Below are positions 1 to 5,098 of a stretch of 5,101 nucleotides of DNA, piece after piece (the first letter of the stretch is position 1; each line of letters starts with the position of its first letter). Where the stretch lies: the NCBI GenBank assembly GCA_009697495.1, contig SHUN01000278.1, positions 1 through 5,101 of the forward strand. Reading direction: 5' to 3'. The notes beneath the pieces were generated by a model, which was given only the letters and a program-made list of their open reading frames with translations, searched no databases and was not told where the DNA came from. Origin of the DNA: Bryobacterales bacterium (GTDB taxonomy: Bacteria; Acidobacteriota; Terriglobia; Bryobacterales; Bryobacteraceae). The translations under genes were made by a program, and so were the position numbers.

Positions 1-1032
1 CGGAATGGAGAGATTCTGGCGATGGTGTCGAGGCCGGCGTTTGATCCGAGCAAGTTCGCGGGACGGATTCGCCGCAAAGACTGGGACGAGATCATGAACA
101 ACGACGAGAAACCGATGTTGAACCGGGCAATACAGGCCAATTTGGCGCCCGGATCGACGTTTAAGCCGTTGGTGGCGCTTGCGGCGCTGGAGAACGGGGT
201 GATCGACGAGAAGACAACATTTCACTGCCCCGGAGGGATGAGTTTTTACGGACATTACCATAGCTGCCACAAGAAAACCGGGCATGGAACGGTGAACCTG
301 CACCAGGCGCTGGCGCAAAGCTGCGATGTATTTTTTTACAACGTGGGGAATCGGCTGGGAATTGACAGGCTGGCAAAACTTGGCGAGATAGCCGGGCTGG
401 GGAAGGAGACGGGAATCGACCTGCCGTTTGAATACCGGGGCATCCTGCCGTCAACAAAGTGGAAGGCGCGGACGCTACGGCAGCAATGGTATCCGGGGGA
501 CATGATTTCGGTAGCCATTGGCCAGGGTTACCTCGCCATCACGCCACTGCAACTGGCGGTGATGACGGGTGGAATCGCGGCGGGCGGAGTGTGGCAACGG
601 CCTCATCTGGTAAAAAATTCCGTGCGGACGGAACCACGAAAATCGGATGTCAACATCGAGAACATCAACCGGGTCGTTTATGGGATGTACGGGGTGGTGA
701 ATGAGGGCGGCACGGGCCGCGTGGCGAGGCTGCCGGGGATTGAAGTGTGCGGAAAGACCGGGACGGCGCAGTTGGCTTCGAACGCGTTGTTAAAATCGTC
801 GGCGAAGCTGGCGGCGGAGTTGAAGGACAACGCGTGGTTTGTGGCGTTTGCGCCGCGAGTGGATCCGGAAGTGGTGGTGTCGGTTCTCTTTGAGGCCGGC
901 GGTCACGGGGACCAGGCTGCGCCGATCGCGCGCGACGTAATGAAGGCGTACTTCGACAAGAAGAGCCGAAATGTGAACCGGCTGCCGACATTGGCGCTGG
1001 CGCCCCACGGTTCGAAAGGATTCGCCAACTGA
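1..1032 (+). CDS. mrdA: Penicillin-binding protein 2, C-terminal transpeptidase domain (5' end cut by window)
   Basis: This is the D,D-transpeptidase of the elongasome. It cross-links peptidoglycan in the periplasm as partner of RodA. The frame is open from base 1 and already reads NGEILAMVSRPAFDPS, a conserved internal PBP2 stretch, so the ATG at 22 is internal and not the start. The N-terminal anchor and dimerisation domain lie outside the window; 343 residues are visible. All three active-site motifs are present in order. The nucleophile box STFK is at 154-165, within APGSTFKP. The second motif SCD is at 319-327; PBP2 enzymes typically have SxD here rather than SxN. KTGT is at 754-765. A conserved GQGYLAITPLQLA stretch lies between the last two. 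The stop TGA at 1030-1032 overlaps the proposed CTG start of rodA, the usual downstream partner. Codons are strongly G-ending. The paralogue FtsI (PBP3) is less likely because of the SxD motif and the rodA neighbour. Confidence 0.95.
   Translation, partial: RNGEILAMVSRPAFDPSKFAGRIRRKDWDEIMNNDEKPMLNRAIQANLAPGSTFKPLVALAALENGVIDEKTTFHCPGGMSFYGHYHSCHKKTGHGTVNLHQALAQSCDVFFYNVGNRLGIDRLAKLGEIAGLGKETGIDLPFEYRGILPSTKWKARTLRQQWYPGDMISVAIGQGYLAITPLQLAVMTGGIAAGGVWQRPHLVKNSVRTEPRKSDVNIENINRVVYGMYGVVNEGGTGRVARLPGIEVCGKTGTAQLASNALLKSSAKLAAELKDNAWFVAFAPRVDPEVVVSVLFEAGGHGDQAAPIARDVMKAYFDKKSRNVNRLPTLALAPHGSKGFAN
1014..1020 (+). promoter_or_regulatory. Ribosome binding site that supports the CTG start of rodA
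   Basis: GAAAGGA lies inside the last codons of mrdA, 8 nt before CTG 1029-1031. It resembles the Shine-Dalgarno consensus and has good spacing for that codon. No ATG, GTG or TTG lies in frame between it and 1191. Ribosomes finishing mrdA would stop at TGA 1030-1032, directly on the start, so translational coupling is likely. The role is inferred from position and sequence only. Confidence 0.55.
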
Positions 1033-2126
1033 AAATTGCAAGCTATCGTTCCATTCGAGATTTCGATTGGGGACTGCTGCTGATCGCGCTGCTGATATGC
1101 GCGATAGGCATCCTGCAGATTTTTTCCGCCGGGCAAGGCACGAAGTGGAAAGACCTTTGGTGGAAACAGATTATATTCGTCTGTATTGGATTGGTGCTGA
1201 TGTGGATCATCTCGTCGATCGACTATCACACGCTGTTGGGGCAAGTACCGATATTGTACGGCGTGATGATCCTGCTGCTAATCATCACAGCGTTTTTCGG
1301 CGTCAAGATATTCGAAGCGCGGCGGTGGATTGCACTGCCAGGCGGGTTTCTGTTTCAAATATCGGAGTTCGCCAAACTGGTGATGGTGCTGGTGGTGGCG
1401 CGGTTTTTGACGGAGCTGCGAACGGAGTCCGTGCATTGGAAGGATTTGGTGAAGCTGTGCGGGCTGGTGGGGCTGCCGATGCTGATGGTGATGAGGCAGC
1501 CCGATCTGGGAACGGCAATGACGTACGTTCCGATCCTTTTGATGGGCGTATTTCTGGCGGGATTGCGGTGGCAGTACATGGTGCTGATCGGGCTGTTGGC
1601 GATGGTGCTGATTCCGTCGAGCTGGTTTTTGTTGAAAGATTATCAAAAATCGCGCATTCTCACGTTTCTTGATCCTTCGCGAGATCCGAAGGGGGACGGG
1701 TATCAGGTTATTCAGTCGAAAATCGCGATCGGCAATGGAGGAATGTGGGGGAAGGGCGTGACGAAGGGAACGCAGACACGCTACCAATTCCTGCCGGTGC
1801 CGCACACGGATTTTGTTTTTTCGGCGTTTGGAGAGGAGCACGGATTCGTGGGCGTCGTTTTCGTGCTGGGGCTGTATTTCCTCTTATTCATGCAGATTGT
1901 GCAGAATGCGCAGACGGCGCCGGATCGCGGCGGAATGTATATCTGCATGTGTATTTGCGCAACGCTGCTGTTCCACATACTGGTGAATGTGGGGATGGTG
2001 GTGGGGCGAATGCCGGTAACCGGGATTCCGCTGCCGTTAATGAGTAACGGCGGTTCCGGGATGCTGAGTGTGTTTATGATGTTGGGACTGGTGAATAACG
2101 TTCGGCTGCGGCGATTCGTGAATTAG
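1029..2126 (+). CDS. rodA: RodA, SEDS-family peptidoglycan glycosyltransferase, probable CTG start
   Basis: This polytopic inner-membrane enzyme polymerises lipid II into glycan strands and works in complex with PBP2. The frame is open upstream of the first conventional start (TTG 1191). The extra 54 codons encode a normal SEDS N-terminus: FDWGLLLIALLICAIG, TM1 at about residues 15-34, followed by a SAGQG turn. I therefore start at CTG 1029, giving 365 residues, close to the roughly 370 of E. coli RodA. Landmarks are an RRWI stretch (W at 100), QISE at 110-113, QPDLGT at 157-162, HTDF with D261, and GRMPVTGIPLPLMSNGG from 326. D261 falls almost exactly where the essential Asp lies in E. coli RodA (about 262), which supports the chosen start. 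An oddity is QISE where most SEDS proteins have QPSE. FtsW is a weaker alternative, given the direct PBP2 linkage. The stop end overlaps the convergent zinc-ribbon gene by 4 bp, leaving no room for an intergenic terminator. Confidence 0.93.
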   Translation: MKIASYRSIRDFDWGLLLIALLICAIGILQIFSAGQGTKWKDLWWKQIIFVCIGLVLMWIISSIDYHTLLGQVPILYGVMILLLIITAFFGVKIFEARRWIALPGGFLFQISEFAKLVMVLVVARFLTELRTESVHWKDLVKLCGLVGLPMLMVMRQPDLGTAMTYVPILLMGVFLAGLRWQYMVLIGLLAMVLIPSSWFLLKDYQKSRILTFLDPSRDPKGDGYQVIQSKIAIGNGGMWGKGVTKGTQTRYQFLPVPHTDFVFSAFGEEHGFVGVVFVLGLYFLLFMQIVQNAQTAPDRGGMYICMCICATLLFHILVNVGMVVGRMPVTGIPLPLMSNGGSGMLSVFMMLGLVNNVRLRRFVN

Positions 2127-2554
2127 CGGCGCGAGGCGGCGACGGACTTCGCGCGCGTGTGGTCTTCGGCGGGTGATTCAACAGGGATGACAACCTGACT
2201 GCGCGCGAAGCGTTTTTCCTTGCTGAATTTTTCCTGTATGCAGCGGAAACTCCAGAAGTTATTGCGGCAGTACTCACAGCGCACGGGTTTTGCGCCAAGC
2301 GCCAGCATGGCGCGGGTCAACAGCGTGGGGCTGTAATACTCACGGCTCCAACGGCTCAAATCCATACGATGGCAGCAGTGGCATTTGGCGAAAATTATAT
2401 GGGCAATGGTGTGAATATTTGCGCGGAAGAAATGGCCGCAATCGTCACAACGGAAATGGTAGATACCGCAAACGTGAAGGAGCTTGCGCAAGACAAGTTT
2501 TTTGCGGGAGAGCCGAACTTCGTCGGAATCGCATTTGGGACAGGCAAGTACCAT
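2123..2554 (-). CDS. Small protein with two tandem zinc-ribbon-like modules, function unknown
   Basis: A 143-residue, probably cytoplasmic, basic protein rich in paired cysteines. Module 1 has CPKC (C5, C8) and, 31 residues later, CDDC (C36, C39) followed by GHFFR. Module 2 has CHCC (C58, C61) and, 35 residues later, CEYC (C93, C96) followed by RNNFWSFR. Each half also carries an LSR tripeptide about 8-12 residues after its first cysteine and an RC just before its second knuckle, so the protein looks like an internal duplication. Four CxxC knuckles would bind two zinc ions. The C-terminal 35 residues lack cysteine and look disordered. I recall similar uncharacterised proteins in Acidobacteriota, but cannot name a family. 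No membrane segment or enzyme motif is visible; nucleic-acid or protein binding is only a guess. It lies 61 bp downstream of the aminotransferase on the same strand, and its TAA overlaps the rodA stop end. No Shine-Dalgarno sequence is seen before ATG 2554. Confidence 0.8.
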   Translation of the reverse strand: MVLACPKCDSDEVRLSRKKLVLRKLLHVCGIYHFRCDDCGHFFRANIHTIAHIIFAKCHCCHRMDLSRWSREYYSPTLLTRAMLALGAKPVRCEYCRNNFWSFRCIQEKFSKEKRFARSQVVIPVESPAEDHTRAKSVAASRR

Positions 2555-2561
2555 GAGTCAT
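2548..2561. repeat. 14-bp direct repeat, copy 1 (at start of zinc-ribbon gene)
   Basis: GTACCATGAGTCAT here is identical to 3731-3744. The core ATGAGTCAT is an odd-centred palindrome. In this copy the start codon of the - strand zinc-ribbon gene lies within it. It may be chance; see the finding on the repeat pair. Confidence 0.5.
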
Positions 2562-2565
2562 CATA
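2560..2565 (-). promoter_or_regulatory. Possible -10 element of a leaderless zinc-ribbon transcript
   Basis: On the - strand TATGAT (5 of 6 to TATAAT) ends 5 nt before the ATG at 2554, and no Shine-Dalgarno sequence lies between. Transcription would then start at or next to the A of the start codon. No -35 box is recognisable at the usual distance, so this is a weak call. The gene may instead be read through from the aminotransferase gene. Confidence 0.22.
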
Positions 2566-2615
2566 CATCTGTAGAGCGCGTGAGGGGGAGGAATCGCCGC
2601 ACTATTCAGGACTGG

Positions 2616-3485
2616 TTAGAGGGCGACGGGCTGTGGGCGCCGGGCGGCGACATAGCCGGCGATATAGGCGCGGAACGCTGCCAGGAGGCGTTCCTGGACG
2701 TCGCCAACGCGGCGAATGCGGAGGCCTTCGACTTCGGCGACGGGGAGGAGGTCGCGCGTGGAGGACGTCACGAAAACGGCATCGGCGGCTTCCAGATCGG
2801 CGGGCCGGAGGTGGCCTTCGCGACAGGTAATGCCGTCGACGTGAATGCTATCGAGGAGCACCTCGCGGGTGATGCCGGGCAGGCAGCCGCTATCGAGCGG
2901 CGGGGTGACGACATCGTTGCCGAAGACGGCGAAGAGATTTGCGGAAGTGCATTCACTGACGCGGCCGAGTTCATCGAGCAGGACGACCTCGTCAAAACCG
3001 CGCTGCTGGGCTTCTTCGTTCCAAGCGAGATTACCTGCCCAGGCGGTGATCTTGGCGCCGCGAAACTCATTGGCGCCGTGGCGGACATCGGGCTTGATGG
3101 CAAGTCGAACCGAGTCGGCCCAGTTTCTAAGGCCGGTAGAGAAGGCGATGGTTTCAAAACGGCGGGTGAGGCCGGGGGCTTCAAACAGGCCGCCGTGGTT
3201 GCGGACGATGGCGACGCGGAGAGTGGCGTCGTTGGCGTCGTTGGCGGCGATCAGCGCATGGAGACCTGCGAGAAGTTGCTCTGGCGATTCCGGCATGGGC
3301 ACACGCAGCCGCCGGGCATCACGCGTCATACGAGACCAATGCCGCTCCCAGGCGAACAGGACGCCATCGGCGACACGGAGAGTACTGAAGACGCCCCAGC
3401 CATTGAGAAACCCGACCTGCCCGGGGAGCAGGCAGGGTTCGGTGGTCTCGCGAATGGAATCGTTGTGCAGAAGGAAGCGATGCAT
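2616..3485 (-). CDS. Class IV (fold-type IV) PLP-dependent aminotransferase or aminodeoxychorismate lyase-like enzyme
   Basis: A 289-residue cytosolic enzyme of the family that includes branched-chain aminotransferase (IlvE), D-amino-acid transaminase and 4-amino-4-deoxychorismate lyase (PabC). The length is typical. The N-terminal half has the usual G(W)GVFSTLRV stretch at about 29-38 and a following ERHWSRM helix that starts at 47. K145, within FRGAKITAWAGNLAW, is the probable Schiff-base lysine. E178, in SECTSANLF, occupies the place of the glutamate that pairs with the PLP ring nitrogen. LPGITRE (202-208) matches the conserved phosphate-binding turn. The substrate cannot be decided from sequence: the substrate-specific motifs of IlvE are not evident, and no folate or branched-chain biosynthesis genes are adjacent. 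It is transcribed away from hicBA and toward the zinc-ribbon gene, possibly with it. No Shine-Dalgarno sequence precedes ATG 3485; a -10-like box lies 6 nt upstream. A long open frame on the opposite strand is only its shadow. Confidence 0.88.
   Translation of the reverse strand: MHRFLLHNDSIRETTEPCLLPGQVGFLNGWGVFSTLRVADGVLFAWERHWSRMTRDARRLRVPMPESPEQLLAGLHALIAANDANDATLRVAIVRNHGGLFEAPGLTRRFETIAFSTGLRNWADSVRLAIKPDVRHGANEFRGAKITAWAGNLAWNEEAQQRGFDEVVLLDELGRVSECTSANLFAVFGNDVVTPPLDSGCLPGITREVLLDSIHVDGITCREGHLRPADLEAADAVFVTSSTRDLLPVAEVEGLRIRRVGDVQERLLAAFRAYIAGYVAARRPQPVAL
3225..3242. repeat. In-frame 9-bp tandem duplication inside the aminotransferase gene
   Basis: GGCGTCGTT occurs twice back to back on the + strand. 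It is read from the - strand as the residue repeat AND-AND at about 81-86 of the aminotransferase, in a surface-like linker before the LRVAIVR strand. It keeps the frame and looks like a slippage product with no obvious functional effect. Confidence 0.6.
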
Positions 3486-3491
3486 GGGTAG

Positions 3492-3497
3492 ATTATG
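3492..3497 (-). promoter_or_regulatory. Possible -10 element of a leaderless aminotransferase transcript
   Basis: On the - strand CATAAT (5 of 6 to TATAAT) is followed by CTACCC and then ATG 3485. A start 7 nt after the box would fall on the A of the ATG. No Shine-Dalgarno sequence is present, which agrees with a leaderless mRNA. No good -35 hexamer is seen 17 bp upstream (AGCAGA at that place). Confidence 0.33.
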
Positions 3498-3536
3498 GCG
3501 CGATTCGAGCTACTTCTGCTGATCCGTTTCCATTAA

Positions 3537-3579
3537 CCCCCCTCGCATACCGTCCGCGCGGTTTTCCCGCGTTCGGATT
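3537..3579 (-). other. Hairpin resembling a decayed group II intron domain V
   Basis: Read on the - strand, the hairpin has an outer CCG/CGG clamp (3576-3574 with 3552-3550) and an inner CGCGG/CCGCG stem (3571-3567 with 3561-3557). A GAAAA loop closes it, and a two-base CG bulge sits on the 3' side. GAGGGGGG follows at 3544-3537. This is the layout of bacterial group II intron domain V and the start of domain VI, where a stem such as GCGGGAAATCCGC is followed by a G-rich run. The catalytic AGC triad is not intact (ATC at its place), and two middle pairs are mismatched. No domain VI with a bulged A and no reverse transcriptase are seen. It may be a relic of an intron 3' end or a look-alike; it would be inactive either way. 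Confidence 0.3.
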
Positions 3580-3730
3580 AACGATGGTCTTCGGTGGTGT
3601 GGCTTGCGCCGTGTATTTCACGGTTCGCATCAAGATCGCCAGGAAAAGGCGGACGCTTGGCCGCTCGTTGCCTGCTCCGCCGGTATGTCGGCAACAGCGC
3701 CAGGCTCGCCGCCCGTCATCCTTCCGTCTG

Positions 3731-3744
3731 GTACCATGAGTCAT
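3731..3744. repeat. 14-bp direct repeat, copy 2 (at start of hicB)
   Basis: This is the second exact copy of GTACCATGAGTCAT. It spans the hicB start codon at 3736. Similarity to copy 1 ends abruptly on both sides, so this is not the edge of a longer duplication. Confidence 0.5.
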
Positions 3745-3954
3745 ATCCAACTCACGATACGGTTGCTGCGTGAAACGGATGGGCGCTGGATCGCCGACGT
3801 TTCCGAGTTGCCGGGTGTTACCGTGTATGGTACGACTCCGCAAGAAGCGACCCTAAAAGCCAAGGCGCTGGCGCTCCGTGTGATTGCCGAAGAGATCGAA
3901 CACGGCGAATTACAACCCGACTGCGATTCGCTGCACTTTTCCATCGCCGCATGA
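3736..3954 (+). CDS. hicB: HicB-family type II antitoxin (short form)
   Basis: A 72-residue protein predicted to bind and block the HicA mRNA interferase. It has the HicB partial RNase H-like core: a first strand IQLTIRLLRE, then DGRWIADVSELPGV (15-28), the loop YGTTPQEA and a helix LKAKALALRVIAEEIEHGE (40-58). It ends soon afterwards and has no helix-turn-helix or ribbon-helix-helix domain, so autorepression would need another factor or a DNA contact from the complex. ATG 3736 fits the family N-terminus; ATG 3685 would add 17 unrelated residues. No clear Shine-Dalgarno sequence is present. Its last codons overlap hicA (ATGA). The order antitoxin-then-toxin is the reverse of E. coli hicAB. 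Such short HicB-like proteins sometimes occur away from toxins, but the adjacent HicA supports the assignment. Confidence 0.85.
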   Translation: MSHIQLTIRLLRETDGRWIADVSELPGVTVYGTTPQEATLKAKALALRVIAEEIEHGELQPDCDSLHFSIAA

Positions 3955-4163
3955 GCGAATGGGCCGCAACGAAGTCCCGCCGCGTGCTTGCCGCGCTCCA
4001 GCGAATCGGATGGCGAATCGCGCGCACGTCCGGCTCTCACCGGACTCTGAGGCCTGAGGGATGGCCGCAGTACCGTTTTGCCTACCACGACAAAGAGGAA
4101 ATAGGTCCGGTGATTCTGTCCGAGATTGCCAAACACACCGGTTTGCGTCCGAAGGATTTGTAG
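3951..4163 (+). CDS. hicA: HicA-family mRNA interferase toxin
   Basis: A 70-residue protein with the double-stranded RNA-binding-like HicA fold. These toxins cleave mRNA and tmRNA, arresting translation until HicB neutralises them. The layout is complete: an N-terminal helix SRRVLAALQRIGW (9-21), a strand RIARTSGSHRTL with the catalytic histidine H30 in the GSH motif, a strand PQYRFAYHD, and a C-terminal helix EIGPVILSEIAKHTGL followed by RPKDL. Length and key residues are normal, so it is probably functional. It starts at ATG 3951, sharing ATGA with the hicB stop, and has no ribosome site of its own. Toxin synthesis is therefore likely coupled to antitoxin translation, which keeps the antitoxin in excess. 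The start at 3951 is the only plausible one. Confidence 0.88.
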   Translation: MSEWAATKSRRVLAALQRIGWRIARTSGSHRTLRPEGWPQYRFAYHDKEEIGPVILSEIAKHTGLRPKDL

Positions 4164-4294
4164 CGCGTATCCAGCAGGCTGTCCACGAGGGCGGAGGTAA
4201 GGCCTGATCGGATGCCATCTCCACGCGATGACCACCTTCCCGCCGGCCATTCCGCTTGACAGACGGTCGCCATTTGTAAAAGACTCAGGAATCG
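4164..4294 (+). promoter_or_regulatory. Intergenic region with possible promoter for the esterase gene
   Basis: The 131-bp gap contains a perfect TTGACA at 4256-4261. With a short 15-bp spacer, TAAAAG at 4277-4282 could be a poor -10 box. That would start transcription near 4289 and cut into the Shine-Dalgarno-like CAGGA (4286-4290), so the pairing is doubtful. No T-tailed hairpin that could terminate hicBA is visible, and no gene is seen. Confidence 0.25.
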
Positions 4295-5098
4295 ATGTAC
4301 AAATCCATTTTCATCCTCGCCGCGCTCGCTGGAAGCCTTGTTGCCGGAGCCGGCGAAGAGCACTTCAACATCCCGTTATGGGAATCCGGTAAGGTCCCGA
4401 TGGCGACCGGCGATGGCCCGCTGGACGCGCCGTTCCTCACCGTCTTTCTCCCGCCGGAAAACAAGCGAAACGGGACGTCGGTAATCATCGCTCCCGGCGG
4501 AGGCAACATCATGCTGATGTATGGCGTGGAAGGACTTGAGGTCGCTGAGCGTTTCAATGATTGGGGCACCACCGCGTTCGTACTGACGTATCGTCTTTCG
4601 CCGCCCTACGGGGAGGCCGCCCGCGTATTGGACGGCAACCGCGCGATGCGCCTGGTCCGCTCCCGCGCCAAGGAGTTTAAGCTCGACCCGGCCAAGATCG
4701 TCTTCGCGGGGTTCTCGGCGGGTTCGTCGATGGCTCGGTCGGTCGCGGCCGCGGCGGGTCCGGGGGGCGCGAACGCGCCGGATCCCGTTGATCGCCTGGA
4801 TTCGAAGCCCAATTACCTGCTGATGGTCTACTCCGCCGGGCGCGCCACGCCGGGCGAGAAGTTGAAAGAGTTCCCGCCGACGTTTCTGCTGGCCGCCGCG
4901 CATGATACGGGCGCCGCGAATGGTTCCGCGCAACTGTATTTGGACATGAACCGAGCCGGGGGTGTGGTCGAAATTCACATTTACCAAAAAGGCCGGCACG
5001 GATTCGGCGCAGCCACTACGAGCCCGGAATTTTCTCCCTGGATGGACGCTTTTAAGCATTTTCTCAAGGTCAGCGGATTCTTCGGAGGCACCAACTAA
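4295..5098 (+). CDS. Secreted alpha/beta-hydrolase, carbohydrate-esterase-like
   Basis: A 267-residue hydrolase exported by a Sec signal peptide: MYK, a hydrophobic core of about residues 5-17, and an AGA|GEE cleavage site after residue 19. The mature part has the alpha/beta-hydrolase order. APGGG (66-70) forms the oxyanion region. A TAFVLTYRLSP strand and a helix LDGNRAMRLVRSRA follow. GFSAG (139-143) carries nucleophile S141. D204, in AAHDTG, and H235, in KGRHGFG, complete the triad. This pattern resembles acetyl-xylan-esterase-like and BD-FAE-type enzymes that remove acetyl or feruloyl groups from plant polysaccharides. The true substrate is unknown, and the segment after D204 (GAAN) departs from the more usual VP. 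ATG 4295 is preceded by AGGA at close spacing. It is followed by TAA just before the window end. Codons are more C-ending than in mrdA-rodA. It may be a stand-alone gene. Confidence 0.88.
   Translation: MYKSIFILAALAGSLVAGAGEEHFNIPLWESGKVPMATGDGPLDAPFLTVFLPPENKRNGTSVIIAPGGGNIMLMYGVEGLEVAERFNDWGTTAFVLTYRLSPPYGEAARVLDGNRAMRLVRSRAKEFKLDPAKIVFAGFSAGSSMARSVAAAAGPGGANAPDPVDRLDSKPNYLLMVYSAGRATPGEKLKEFPPTFLLAAAHDTGAANGSAQLYLDMNRAGGVVEIHIYQKGRHGFGAATTSPEFSPWMDAFKHFLKVSGFFGGTN

Larger units (their letters stand above)
3486..3735. other. Divergent intergenic region between aminotransferase and hicB
   Basis: This 250-bp gap lies between two divergently read genes. It should carry promoters for both directions. 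Next to the aminotransferase is a -10-like box (3492-3497). At 3537-3579 is a GC-rich hairpin resembling group II intron domain V on the - strand. From about 3590 to 3730 I see no convincing gene. The hicB frame stays open from 3604, but the upstream residues do not look like a HicB N-terminus. No T-run follows the hairpin on either strand, so it is not a standard intrinsic terminator. Confidence 0.6.

Noticed and set aside
2484..3491. Long + strand open frame of 335 codons
   Set aside because: It lies opposite the class IV aminotransferase, whose frame has clear family motifs. The + strand translation is Gly/Asp-rich and has no recognisable domain.
3550..3576. Intrinsic terminator
   Set aside because: The GC-rich stem is not followed by a T-run on either strand.
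3604..3735. N-terminal extension of hicB by 44 residues
   Set aside because: The HicB family similarity begins right after ATG 3736; the upstream residues show no family pattern.
3493..3843. Minus-strand 116-codon frame across the intergenic gap
   Set aside because: It covers hicB on the wrong strand. The part reading NAGKPRGRYARG is the translation of the intron-domain-V-like hairpin, a known type of spurious ORF.
4001..4020. GCGAATCG repeated twice within hicA
   Set aside because: This is a short coincidence in codons for RIGWRIAR, not a repeat array.
4082..4572. Minus-strand open frames over hicA and the esterase start
   Set aside because: They are antisense to well supported genes and have no domain pattern.
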